64,000 nucleotides of DNA from positions 47,380,706 through 47,444,705 of the forward strand of contig CM065299.1 in assembly GCA_032871835.1 (NCBI GenBank), read 5' to 3'. This document shows positions 1-10,315 of this stretch, one piece after another; the stretch's first letter is position 1, and each line of letters opens with the position of its first letter. Origin of the DNA: Dipteronia dyeriana (taxonomy: Eukaryota; Streptophyta; Magnoliopsida; Sapindales; Sapindaceae). The translations under genes were made by a program, and so were the position numbers. The notes below the pieces were generated by a model. That model saw only the letters and a program-made list of their open reading frames with translations. It did no database searches and was not told where the DNA came from.

Positions 1-2368
1 CCACTCAACCTTAACAATGGGAAAAACTTTGATTTTTTTGAAACTACTCTAACATTATCTATAATGTCAAAGTTGTTCTCGGAAGAACTTCTCGTGGAGC
101 AACATCAACAATGATGGAAACCATTTTGACGTTCTGTCCAACGTTAGAGTTGTTTCCGGGAACCACTCAACCTTAAGAAGGGTAAACACTTTTATTTTTT
201 GGAAACCACTCTAACGTTATCTATAACGACAAAGTTATTCCCAGAAACAACTTCTCATTTTGAGAAACTTCAACATTGATGGAAACCACTTTGACATTCT
301 ATACAATGTTAGAGTTGTTTCCGGGAACCAATCAATCTTAACAAGGGGAACAACTTTTATTTTATAGAAACCACTCTAACGTTATCTATAACGTCAAAGT
401 TTTTTCCAGAAACAACTTCTCGTTGGGAGCAACCTCAACGTTGATGAAAACAACTTTAACAATCTATCCAACGTTAGAGTTGTTCCAGGGAACCAATCAA
501 ATTTAAAAAGGGGAACAACTTTTATTTTTAGGAAACAACTCTAACATTATCCTTAATGTCAAAGTTATTTCCGGGAACAACTTCTCATTGGGAGCAACGT
601 CAACGTTTATAGAAACCACTTTGATGTTCTATCCAACGTCAGAGTTGTTCCCGGGAACCACCTTACCTTAACAACGGGAACAACTTTTATTTTTTGGAAA
701 CCACTCTAATGTTATCTGTAATGTCAATGTTGTTCCTGATAGTAACTTCTCGCTGGGAGCAATTTCAACGTTAATGGAAACCACTTTGATGTTCTATCCA
801 ACGTTAGAGTTGTTTCTGAGAACCACACAACCTTAACAAGGGGAACAACTTTTTTATTTGGAAACAACTTTAACGTTTTCTATAACATCAACGTTGTTCT
901 TGGGAACAACTTCTCGTTGTGAGCTACTTCAACGTTGATGGAAACCACTTTGACGTTCTATCCAATGTTTGAGTTATTCCCGGAAACCACTCAACCTTAA
1001 CAAGGGAAACAACTTTTATTTTTTGAAAACCACTTTAACGTTGTTTATATCGTCAAAGTTGTTCCCGGGAACAACCTCTCGTTGTGAGCAACTTCAACGT
1101 TGATGGAAACAACTTTGAAGTTCTATACAACGTTAGAGTTGTTCCTGGGAACCACCTAACCTTAACAACGGGAACAACTTTTATTTTTGAAAACCACTCT
1201 AACGTTATCTATAACATCAAGGTTGTTCCCAGGAACAACTTCTCATTAGGAGCAACATCAACGTTGATAGAAACCAGTTTGATGTTCTATCCAACGTTAG
1301 AGTTGTTACCGGGAACGTCTAAACCTTAAGAATGGGAACAACCTTTTTTTTTTGAAACCACTCTAACGTTATCTATAATATCAAAGTTGTTCCCAGGAAC
1401 AACTTCTCGTTGGGAGTAACTTCAACGTTGATAGAAACCACAACGATGTTCTATCCAACGTTAGAGTTGTTCACGGGAACCAATCAACCTTAACTTGGGG
1501 AAGAACTTTTACTTTTTGGAAACCACTCTAACATTGTCTATAACGTCAAAGTTGTTCTAAGGAACAACTTCTCGTTGGGAGCAACTTCAACATGGATGGA
1601 AACCACCTTGACGTTCTATCCGACGTTACAGTTATTTCCGTGAACCACTCAATTTTAACAAGGGGAACAACTTTTATATTTTGGAAACAACTCTAATGTT
1701 ATCTATAACGTCAAATTTTATCCCAAGAATAACTTCTCGTTGGGAGCAACTTCAACTTTGATACGAACAACTTTAACGTTATGTCCAACGTTAGAGTTAT
1801 TTCTGGGAATAACCCAACCATAAGAAGGGGAACAACTTTTTTTATTTGGAAATCACTCTAACGTTATCTAGAACGTCAAAGTTGTTCCTTGGAGCATCTT
1901 CTCGTTGGGAGCAACTTCAATGATGATGGAAACCACTTTGACGTTCTATCCAATGTCAGAGTTGTTCCCGGAAACCACTCAAACTTAACAATGGAAACAG
2001 TTTTTTTTTTTGGAAACCACTCTACAGTTATCTATAATGTCAAATTTGTTCCCGGAAACAACTTATCGTTGGGAGCAACATCAACATTGATGGAAACCAT
2101 TCTGACATTCTATCCAACGTTAGAGTTGTTCCCGGGAACCACTCAACCTTAAGAAGGGGAACAACTTTTATTTTTTGGAAACCACTCTAACGTTATCTAT
2201 AACGTCAAAGTTATTCCCAGAAATAACTTCTCGTTTTAAGAAACTTTAACATTGATGGAAACCACTTTGACGTTCTATACAACGTTAGAGTTGTTCCCGG
2301 GAACCAATCAACCTTAACGAGGGGAACAACTTTTATTTCTTTGAAACCACTCTAACGTTATCTATATC
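1..2368. repeat. 165-bp satellite array, block 1
   Basis: About 14 tandem monomers; the phase marker CCACTCAACC/CCAATCAA recurs at 1, 163, 328, 493 and 658, giving a period of 162-165 bp. Each monomer is two related halves. Half A (~80 bp) starts with GTTGTTCCCGGGAACAAC and continues TTCTCGTTGGGAGCAACTTC. Half B (~85 bp) starts with GTTGTTCCCGGGAACCAC and continues TCAACCTTAACAAGGGGAAC. Both then share GGAAACCACT, a dyad ACGTT-N6-AACGT, and a return to the palindrome. Half B holds a T-rich tract (TTTTATTTTTTGG). Neighbouring monomers differ by many substitutions. The block ends inside a half-B dyad spacer, where element A inserted. I do not recognise the satellite family. Confidence 0.97.
2364..2368. 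repeat. Left target-site duplication of element A
   Basis: ATATC, paired with ATAAC immediately after the right LTR (4 of 5 bases). The satellite consensus at this phase is TCTATAACGTCAAAG, so ATAAC is the original target and the left copy has one A-to-T change. Confidence 0.8.
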
Positions 2369-2413
2369 TAAAAATACAATCACGGTTAAATACTCAAAGC
2401 TAACCTTAAGGAA

Positions 2414-2428
2414 GGGGGGGGGGGGGGG
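2414..2428. repeat. Poly-G run in LTR
   Basis: Fifteen consecutive G (C on the element strand), about 45 bp from the LTR end. The other LTR of the same element has 19, while the third A-type LTR (60932 onward) has only GGGGAGG at this place, so the run is an expanded homopolymer. Confidence 0.95.
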
Positions 2429-2829
2429 TGAAAAGGTTAGGCACCTTTTTCGACTCCCTTAGAAACAAACAAAAGTTTGTCCATCTAGATTGCTTGTATT
2501 ACAATATATATTAATTAAAGACAATTAATCAACATATAAACACAAAAAAAGTGTGATAAAAACAAGTAATTGTAACACATACACAATCTATATTATAAAG
2601 AGGAAGTCAACATACATAAAGAGTTATTTCCACAATACAAATATTAAAGTGATAGGGATAGAGAAAAGTTGACACAATATATAACGTGGTAAACCTCCGA
2701 AGAGGAAACATCCACGGGCTAGCAGCCACCGGCAAACAAAATCCACTAGTAGATAAGACAGGTACAATCTCTCAAGTGACCACTTCACCTAGAAACTACC
2801 CTCTTATCCTACTCTAGAAGTTGTCGCCC

Positions 2830-3130
2830 TATGCTCAACAATCCGAGGCTTCACACCTCTTGTCAAGACTTCCTTGCTCACCTTATCCGGATCTTCACAA
2901 CCCAAGGCAAGACTTCTTGCTAAACTATCCTAGTCTTCCCGACTCTAGTCAAGACTTCCTTGCTCACCTATACGAGTTCTCCCAACTCTAGGCAAGACTT
3001 CTTGCTCGACTATCCAAGGTTTCACACCTCTAGCCAAGACTTTCTTGCTAGAAAATCCGAGGCTTCACACCTCTTGCCAAGACTTCTTGCTCAACACCAT
3101 AGTTCTCACACCTATTGTTAAGACTTCCTT
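2830..3130. repeat. 43-bp minisatellite inside LTR
   Basis: The core CAAGACTTCCTTGCT recurs at 2864, 2908, 2950, 2993, 3035, 3078 and (degenerate) 3119, a period of 41-44 bp, with variable spacers of the type CACACCTCT or CCAACTCTAGG. It is present in all three A-type LTRs. Confidence 0.9.
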
Positions 3131-4065
3131 CTGACAAGGCATCTAGGTGATCATGAATGCAAAACACAAACAAGCACGGAACATAGAATGCTATGATCAA
3201 AACATCCTATGAAAAATACTAGACATGAGCATGAATGCACAAATCACATATAGTCTAGTTCATCATGCATGAGTAGTCAATCTAGATTATGTAAGATATG
3301 CTCAACATTAATCACAAACTAGATTCATGCATATATCTAAACTTGAATCACAAGATATGATCAACAAATCACAAGATCAAGTTTAAATCACAAAAACCTA
3401 AAACATGCTAAAATCATATGACAATGTCAAATAGATGTAAGCTTAAGTTCTAAAGCATATTCCTAATCATAGATTCAACAAATCACTTGAATAGCTCAAA
3501 AGAACATAAGCACATGTATTATGTGAGAATTTCGACCAAGAGAGCCTAATACATGTGATGAACTATTTTTCACAAAATCAAACAATCAAAGATCACAAAA
3601 TAGTCCTAGAATCAAAGCTAGCACAATACAATCCCAAACATGTGATAACATAGGCAAAATCAAAACCTAACTCAACATGAATGATTTCAATTGAAATTCA
3701 ATCTAGCTTTGAAAGTGTTCAAAACACAAATCAAAACACTCACAATATACAAATATATGTAGAAGAACAAAACCCAAGGCAATTAACCAAGTTTAAAAAG
3801 AAAACTTAGAGAGAAAATCAATACCTTAGTTGATCTAGGTGCAGTCCCGTTTTTGTATGATTAGACACCAAAAAGCAGCAAAATTAATTTAAACCTTTAG
3901 AGAAAATATGGAGGATGAATATATGAACACTCTCAACTTCGAATCATTCAAATCGGAGTTCAAATGAAGAAGTTATGGTGTTTGGAATGAGAGAAAATTT
4001 AGAGAGAAAATTCTGCACACTTGATTTAAATTTCTTCTTGGAATGAAATGTGAGAGGGAGAGAGA

Positions 4066-4078
4066 TTATAAAAGAGTG
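4066..4078 (-). promoter_or_regulatory. Candidate TATA box of A-type LTR
   Basis: The plus strand reads ATTATAAAAG here, ATTATAAAGG at 11977-11988 and ATATATAAAGG at 62815-62825; on the element strand these read CTTTTATAAT and CTTTATATAT. Conserved position in three LTRs suggests a core promoter, but the motif reads as a better TATA box on the plus strand, antisense to gag, so the direction is open. Confidence 0.3.
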
Positions 4079-4171
4079 GGAAAGAAGAAAGATGAAATGA
4101 CCATTTTGCAATCCTTTGGAAGTGCTCCCCCGAGATTGTGCATGGGCATCTCGAGGCAGCAAGGTTGTGGG

Positions 4172-4196
4172 CCGAGATGGCCACGCGCCATCTCGG
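4172..4196. other. GC-rich hairpin in A-type LTR
   Basis: Perfect 10-bp stem CCGAGATGGC / GCCATCTCGG with the 5-base loop CACGC, in an otherwise AT-rich LTR. The partial motif CATCTCGAGG lies just upstream. The same hairpin is at 12086-12110 and 62921-62945. Sirevirus LTRs are known to carry repeated palindromic motifs; assigning this one to that class is inference. Confidence 0.8.
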
Positions 4197-4981
4197 GCAT
4201 GCACACCTCCATGACCTTTTGGCCATGGTGCATTCCCCTCGCGCTTCCATCGCGTTCTTCTACCGTTCTCCGGTCTCCGAACTCGGAATTAGAATCCATT
4301 TACAGATTACGAACTATAACTCTCACACAGACATGGACATATAAGATACTCAACCCAGAATATAATAATTCGACTCGATATACGAAGACGAAGACAATGT
4401 ATGAAACATGAGTTGAAAGTGTAGTATCTTTTGACTTTGAACTTGAAATCAATAGTATGAGTAACCGAAATGAACAAAAATCAATCAAGAATGATTTAAG
4501 ACTAAATCCAAGTTCAATATCCATGTTATACAAACATGTACACACACAAACACAATTCACACTAGAATGCAAACTGGATAGTGATAGTTTCCAATCATGC
4601 ATATTCCAAAACATGTTATTTCCAAACCAATGCATGAGCATTCATCTTAAAGTGTGTGAATGTGTTATACATGGTGCACAACGATGTAGGGACACATATG
4701 AATGAATTGTATGTGTGTGCCTATAAAGGTGCACAACTATGCAGGGACACAAATGTATGATATGTGTGTGTGTGCTTAAGCCTTGTAAGAGAAATATAAG
4801 GTCTTAGTATACCTTTGTAGAAACAAATTGCATCCTTTCTCTTTGAAGACTTCGAACTTGCTTTGACTTGTTGTTTCTTCTTCCTTGAAGCTTGAATCAT
4901 CATGAACCTAAACAACTAAGTCATTACAAGTAAATATTATTTTGATATGGAATTCATGCCAATACAAACTAAAACCTAACA

Positions 4982-4998
4982 ATCTCCCCCTTTGGCAA
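4982..4998 (-). promoter_or_regulatory. Polypurine tract of element A
   Basis: On the element strand it reads TTTGCCAAAGGGGGAGAT directly before the 3' LTR start TGTTAGG. This is the plus-strand DNA priming site in reverse transcription and it fixes the LTR boundary at 4981. Confidence 0.9.
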
Positions 4999-5217
4999 AT
5001 TCCATGTTAAAACACTTTTACATTTACTACAAATATAAAAATGAAGATAGGTCACAAAATCACTCCCTCATATTACAATGAGTAAGATTCCTAGAACAAA
5101 TCTTCACCAACTCTTGAACTTCATCTTGATCTTGTCTTGAAGCAACCTACAAATCATCTCAAATGGCAACATATAATATGGATAAGAATATACAATTAAG
5201 TCCACAAATACATGTAT

Positions 5218-5240
5218 CTCCCCCTCAATACATGCCAAAT
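5218..5240 (-). promoter_or_regulatory. Additional polypurine tract 1
   Basis: On the element strand ATTTGGCATG, a short spacer, then GAGGGGGAG: the same layout (GGCAT then A/G-rich run) as the terminal tract, about 240 bp internal to it. Confidence 0.6.
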
Positions 5241-5350
5241 ACAAGAATTAATAACCAAATCTTAAGACTAATTATTACAAGCCATTGAAAGTCCAAAAGT
5301 ACACAAAAACAACATAAAAAGGAAACTAAGTAACTAGCAATTCATAACAA

Positions 5351-5393
5351 CTCTTCCCCCCCTCCCCTTTTGACATGAAATGATGCCAAAAGG
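5351..5393 (-). promoter_or_regulatory. Additional polypurine tract 2
   Basis: On the element strand CCTTTTGGCATCATTTCATG followed by TCAAAAGGGGAGGGGGGGAA. This is the longest purine run of the four copies. Confidence 0.6.
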
Positions 5394-5420
5394 TAAGAAA
5401 CATACCATGAGACTCAAATA

Positions 5421-6432
5421 CTAGCTACTAGATCCACCAAAGAAAGATGTTCGTGTAGTTGATCTAACATAATGCTTGAGAGATGGTCTTGAACTTGATG
5501 CAATACACTCCTCCAACTCTTTTATTCTAGCATCTTGTTTTTCAACTATAACACTAAGCTCATCAACCTTCTTCTTCAATTGCAAATCCCAATCCGGAAG
5601 AATGTTTATGCTAGTCTCTTGACAATCAACTTGTGAACTAAAAAGTCCAAAAGTATCACATGTCTTACCCTTATCCTTATATGACATGTATGACACACGT
5701 TTATCACTATACTTTTCCAAGGGTTGTACCAACATATCATCTCCACTACTTAAGCTTCTTATCTCCTCTAGTTGAGAAAGTCGCATTATCCAAATAAAAC
5801 ATAAGCAAATCCCCAAGGTTTATAGGTTGATTAGTCACTAAGGCATATACTATTTTGATATTGTCTTTATTCAACTCGGTTGAATTCGAAGATCCAATAT
5901 ATTTGTGCAAATGAAAAGATGCCAAAATGCACTTGCCTTAGTTAACTCATGTTGACTAATATATGCTCTACCTTTCCACTCAAAAGAAGCATTGCCACAT
6001 AGAGTTCTACCCATGATATTAAGATTCTCAATGATATCAACATCTAGAAAGTTTGAATCAATATCACTAAATAGCCCAAGAAACTTGTTAATGTTTTACC
6101 GGGTTAACTCTAAACACAACACCACTAACATCCATCAAAGCATCCAATAAGGTGGCACTCTCTCTATATTCATGATAAAATTCTCTAACAATAGTGCCAT
6201 TCACTGTTCCTAGCATACTCACCCAAGATTCCCAATTTCTATCCTTAATGCATTTAAGAACATAAGAATCTTTACATTTACCTAAGTCAATGCCTCTCTC
6301 TTGAAATATCTTCTTAGTTGCAAAGATCCCTAAATCCTTTGACCTTGAAGCTTTGGATCTCTTTGAGGTTGACTTGGCTTTCACAATGGGATTCAATTGA
6401 TTTCCACTTCCGGTAACTTTAGTTCTTCCCAT
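5421..6432 (-). pseudogene. Decayed plant-transposon-type ORF downstream of gag position
   Basis: It starts with ATG at 6432 (MGRTKVTG). The first open stretch (114 codons, to 6088) has a basic N-terminus and then ...NWESWV...IVREFYHEY. The frame is then lost. Continued homology is visible in other frames: ASAFWHLFICTNIL near 5930 and then KIVYALVTNQPINLG near 5830. The last open stretch (5816-5421) ends in a coiled-coil-like KKKVDELSVIVEKQDARIKE. The order W..., REFY, W..F, IYA-like resembles the 'putative plant transposon protein' domain (PF20167 type) from memory. At least two frameshifts. It occupies the place where Sireviruses may carry an extra ORF after pol. Function unknown. Confidence 0.6.
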
Positions 6433-8117
6433 TTGTTCTTGTGAAATAAGATGCTATAAACATACAAAAGTGAGTGAAAGACAAAACAAGCTTATTAGTC
6501 ACAAATATATGAAACAATGACATATGACTTAAGAATGAATCATCATGCAAGACAAAGATAGTGAGTAATATCTTACAAGTATCATTAAGTCAAAATATGC
6601 CAACATGTAACAAAATGAAGCATGTGAACATATCATAAAAGAGAACAATGTATAGCATACAATGCTCCCCCTTGATAAATGCCATGACTAAAATTCATGA
6701 TAGCATAAGGTTCACAAGGAAGTTCACACAATCACACATTCAAGCAATTTGAAGAAATATCAACAAAATAAGCTTCATATGCTAAGAGAGATACACAAAG
6801 ATTTTTTAAGTTCTCTCATAATTCTTCAACAATTGTAAAGATATCATCATACTCATAAACAAAGTGTGTGTGTGTGGGAGATATGCTTCAAATATATATC
6901 AAGAAGTAGTTTGATAATCAACATGCAAACAATTTCCAACAACTATTTATCTTAAGCTTTTTCCATAAAAAGTCAAACCGATTATCATCCGGAATATTTT
7001 TCTTTTAAGAGAATAGATTTTCAACATATAAGCGTGTGTGTGCATGTGGCTCGTCATCCCATTTCTGTTTTTCAACCCGAGCTCATTTGATTTTCAACTA
7101 AACTCCTTTTTAAGCCTTCCTCCTTTTATTTTTAGGCTTTGAATCAAAGATTTTTTTTATTGATTTCATTTCAACACTTCTTTGATTTTTCCATTTTTTT
7201 TTACATAAACAAAAATTCACTTCATGACGGCTTTCACTCATCACAATGGTGCAGCTCTTTCCAACATTGGGTAGCTTTCACAACCAATGTGTGTAGCCAT
7301 TTTCATGAAGGTGCTCGTTGAGTGCTATGTAATTGTCGAAGCAAAATGGATACTAACCATAGGTCATTTAAATGTACTTAAGCACAAAAACTTCAAGATG
7401 TATCCAATGTTTACATATTAGTAAACTCAACCTACTAGCAAAACATATAAGAGAAGCAAGGTGCAATTTTTAGAAAACCAAGATTTTATGGCTCATAAGC
7501 ACATGATCTAAGAGCAATAAGTAAAGACTTATTCAAGATCATTACTTCTCTAATAATTAGCTTTCAAAGAATATGAAGCTCATATTTTCAAAAGTAATGC
7601 CACTCAATATACCAAACACAAACAATCATCAAAGTTAAGATCAATGTGAACAATATCACTATTAGATTCTAAAATAGCTAATGTCAATGGGAACCATATG
7701 TATACTATACAAAATTCTCTAATATGACATGCTATGAGATGTATGTCAAAAATTGAGTCAAAAGATGAATATCTAAGAGAATATGCATTACAGTATAGAG
7801 ATACCTTTTTGCACTTTATATTCACCAAATATCATACTTCCGCCCTTTTTATGAGCACTCTTGCCTTGAATGTCCTTATGACACCAAGTTGACGATGTTT
7901 CACAACAAGAGTATAAAAAACATAATATCTCAACTCAATCAACACATATAACAAGAGAACTTCTTCAAACTTAATCAACAAATTTTGACCATCATAACAA
8001 TCATGATGTCAGATAACCAAGTTCATATCAATACATGGAGTATTCAAAGCTAGCAAGCAAGAATTCTCAACACATTTGATATATAGCCTCAAAGCTATCT
8101 CACATGTGCTTCTTATA
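6433..8117. other. Element A interior without recognisable coding sequence
   Basis: About 1.7 kb, AT-rich, with a (GT)n tract near 6869-6883. No copia pol motif (protease Asp-Ser-Gly, integrase Asp/Glu, YVDD, RNase H) seen in any minus-strand frame. In an autonomous relative some 3.5-4 kb of pol would lie here. Confidence 0.6.
6665..6686 (-). promoter_or_regulatory. Additional polypurine tract 3
   Basis: On the element strand CATGGCATTTATCAAGGGGG then AG. It lies upstream of the second ORF, about 1.7 kb from the LTR, and shares the CATGG...A/G-run layout of the terminal tract. Confidence 0.5.
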
Positions 8118-8560
8118 TTAGTGATAAGAGCACTCACCCTTGAACCACTTGTTCTTGGGTGTACCTACACAAACATTTCCAATACCATCCTTGACAACAA
8201 TGTTAAATCTAGAGTAAAGTCCTTCAATGATTTGATTAACAAGAATGTCATTAACACACTCTTCCTTAACATTTTCAACACAAGCTTTGTCAAGTTGAAC
8301 AAGATTAGAATTCTTTCTACTCCACAACGTTTTCTCATGCTTAGCAAAATTATCATGTTTCTCAACTTTCAAGGCCTTAGCATGTTCAAGTTGAAGTTTA
8401 ATCTCCTTATCCCTAGATTCATTTCCTAATTTGCATTTTTCAATATATTTATAACACCTAGGCTTAATGTGACCTATTGTGTTGCAATAATGGCAAATTG
8501 GAATAAAAGATGAGATTATACCTTTTGGAGTTGAACTAGCTTCAAAGGAGTTTGCAAAGA
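8118..8560 (-). pseudogene. Frameshifted 3' part of element A gag with second zinc knuckle
   Basis: This continues the gag ORF in another frame after a frameshift near 8550-8565. It contains a second CCHC knuckle, CHYCNTIGHIKPRC, at 8454-8495, then a charged segment (SRDKEIKLQLEHAKALKVEK) and a tail to a stop just below 8118. No protease motif follows, so the reading frame ends where a gag-pol junction would be expected. The knuckle spacing (CX2CX4HX4C) is intact, so the frameshift probably came after transposition. Confidence 0.75.
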
Positions 8561-10171
8561 TACCTTGTTCGCCAACTTCTTCTTGGCTTTTGATCTTCTC
8601 TTCTTGTGTGGTTTCTTATCAATCACGACTTCATCAAAGTGTGTAGGAAGTGGTGCTTCCAAGAGCTCCTCTTCAGCTACCAAGTTGTTTTCACCACTAT
8701 GAGAGTTAACAAGATTCCTTACACTAGACACACTAACCGAATCATTCACTAAATCCTTGATAGCCTCCTTAGCCGTGTCTATCTCTTCCGTCAATTCTTG
8801 TTCTCTCTTCTTTAAAGAAGATATCACATTATCCTTCTCAAGGTTAATCAGTTCAAGTTCTCTAAACTTCTTCATAATATCACTTTTTTCACCAAGAAGT
8901 CTATGAGTAACAACCACAAACTCATCTAGTTGCTTCTTGATCAAATCATCCTTCTCAACTACTTCTCTTTGAGCATTGTCTCTAGCTTCTTCAAGCTTTT
9001 CTATCTTTTTCAACATCTCAAGATTAGTAGGAATGGAACTAGAACTTCCATCATGATTTGCATCAAGGTTCTTGTTCAAAGATATTGTACTACTAACATC
9101 TAGTGAAGAATGAGAAGCCGTTAGAGCTACAAAGTTTCTCACCAACTCTTCATCACTTGAAGACTCACTACTAGAGCTCTCATTATCACTAGAATTATCA
9201 TCACTCCAAGTAGCCGCCAACACTTTGCCTTTCTTGTCTTTCTTAGATGGCTTCTTGGTACACTCACTAGCAAAGTGACCAAAACCTTGACAATTATAGC
9301 ATTGAACCTCTTTCTTGTTCATGGCTTGACTATTCTTCACAATCCTTGGAGATGATGTTCTCTTGACTCCTTTTTCCTTAGAAGACTTGCCTTTAGTTTT
9401 GGCATTCTTCTTAAAAAACTTCTTGAACCTTCTAACCAAGAGTGCCATTTCTTTATTTTCATCATCACTCTCCTCCTTAATAGTATTGAGAGCAATTCCC
9501 TTACTCTTGATCTTTGGCTTCAAGCACATCTCATAAGTTTGGAGAGACCCAAGCAACTCATCGATGTTCATACTATCCACATCCTTGCTTTCCTCAGTGG
9601 CCGTCACCTTTGATTTAAATCTCTTAGGAAGAGACCTAAGGATTTTCCAATTTAAACTCTCTTTTGAGATAGGTACTCCAAGTGCTTGACATTGGTTAGC
9701 TATGTTAAGAAGCCAGAATTGGAAGTCTTCGAACTTTTCTTCCTCACCCATACTTAAACCTTCAAATTGTGATGCCAACATTTGAAGCCTTGATTTCTTT
9801 ACTGCTAAGGTTCCTTCATTAGTAACTTGGAGAGTATCCCAAGCTTTCTTTGCGGATTCAAGATTTTGAATGTAGGAGAATTGATGCCCTTCAACTCCTC
9901 CAAAGATGGCATTCATAGCACGATGGTGCCATTTTGCAACCTCAAACTCATTTGTTGTCCATTCACTTATTGGCTTGAGTATCAAGGTTCCATCCTTAAA
10001 AACCTTGGTAGGAGGACTATAACCTTCTTCCACTACCATCCAAGCCCTTTCATCAATAGAGCGGATGTAGGCTTTAATCCTTAACTTCCAATACAAATAG
10101 TTAGTGCCACGAAGTAATGGTGGCCTAGTATTTGAGGCTCCTTCCGCCATTACATCATCTTGTAAACCCAT
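8516..10171 (-). CDS. Element A gag (copia capsid-nucleocapsid protein)
   Basis: 551 codons from an ATG about 70 bp downstream of the primer binding site. Residues ~20-230 form a copia-type capsid domain (UBN2-like: GTNYLYWKLRIKAYIRS, then ...AKKAWDTLQ..., SLNWKILRSLPKRF). A lysine-rich stretch at 245-285 is followed by a CCHC knuckle CYNCQGFGHFASEC (291-304), a Ser/Asp/Glu-rich segment (320-345) and a coiled coil (~385-475). Gag packages the RNA into virus-like particles in the cytoplasm. Coiled coil and paired knuckles fit Sirevirus gags. The ORF is intact except for a frameshift near its end that removes the second knuckle. The start choice is supported by the short leader and by homology from residue ~18. 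Confidence 0.88.
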   Translation of the reverse strand: MGLQDDVMAEGASNTRPPLLRGTNYLYWKLRIKAYIRSIDERAWMVVEEGYSPPTKVFKDGTLILKPISEWTTNEFEVAKWHHRAMNAIFGGVEGHQFSYIQNLESAKKAWDTLQVTNEGTLAVKKSRLQMLASQFEGLSMGEEEKFEDFQFWLLNIANQCQALGVPISKESLNWKILRSLPKRFKSKVTATEESKDVDSMNIDELLGSLQTYEMCLKPKIKSKGIALNTIKEESDDENKEMALLVRRFKKFFKKNAKTKGKSSKEKGVKRTSSPRIVKNSQAMNKKEVQCYNCQGFGHFASECTKKPSKKDKKGKVLAATWSDDNSSDNESSSSESSSDEELVRNFVALTASHSSLDVSSTISLNKNLDANHDGSSSSIPTNLEMLKKIEKLEEARDNAQREVVEKDDLIKKQLDEFVVVTHRLLGEKSDIMKKFRELELINLEKDNVISSLKKREQELTEEIDTAKEAIKDLVNDSVSVSSVRNLVNSHSGENNLVAEEELLEAPLPTHFDEVVIDKKPHKKRRSKAKKKLANKVSLQTPLKLVQLQKV

Positions 10172-10238
10172 GACTTCAAACGCCTTACAAAAACCGTGAA
10201 AGTATCACCCCGAACTCACACTAAGTGCAATCTAGTGT

Positions 10239-10253
10239 CCTGCTTTGATACCA
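10239..10253 (-). promoter_or_regulatory. Element A primer binding site (initiator tRNA-Met)
   Basis: On the element strand TGGTATCAAAGCAGG, two bases after the 5' LTR end (...TTTTCA). It matches the 3' end complement of plant initiator tRNA-Met with one substitution and a one-base gap. It fixes the LTR end at 10256 and the element's orientation. Confidence 0.93.
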
Positions 10254-10296
10254 ATTGAAAATACAATCATGGTTAAATGCTCAAGGCTAACCTAGA

Positions 10297-10315
10297 GGGG
10301 GGGGGGGGGGGGGGG
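10297..10315. repeat. Poly-G run in LTR
   Basis: Nineteen consecutive G, four more than the partner LTR, flanked by CTAGA and TGAATAGG. Confidence 0.95.

Larger units (their letters stand above)
2369..4981 (-). repeat. Element A 3' LTR
   Basis: 2613 bp. It aligns with 10256-12895 over its whole length, with scattered substitutions (about 4-5 percent in the stretch compared by eye) and small indels. In element orientation it starts TGTTAGG and should end ...TTTTCA; here the last dinucleotide reads TA (TG to TA on the plus strand at 2369-2370). From the left it holds a 15-base G run, a ~43-bp minisatellite, a ~900-bp AT-rich stretch, a GC-rich palindrome-bearing segment (about 4115-4270) and a (TG)n tract near 4765. 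Confidence 0.93.

Noticed and set aside
1084..2152. Short ORFs in the satellite (e.g. 1084-1329, 1889-2152, 23514-23762, 29372-29620, 32290-32484, 57948-58199) with similar peptides
   Set aside because: 165 is divisible by three, so frames stay in register from monomer to monomer and give look-alike peptides. Each monomer brings a stop at CCTTAAC. No starts, codon bias or constraint beyond the repeat itself.
4043..4411. Overlapping ORFs on both strands in the GC-rich LTR segment (also 11912-12279 and 62771-63159)
   Set aside because: Several frames are open on both strands because of base composition. No frame is favoured among the three copies.
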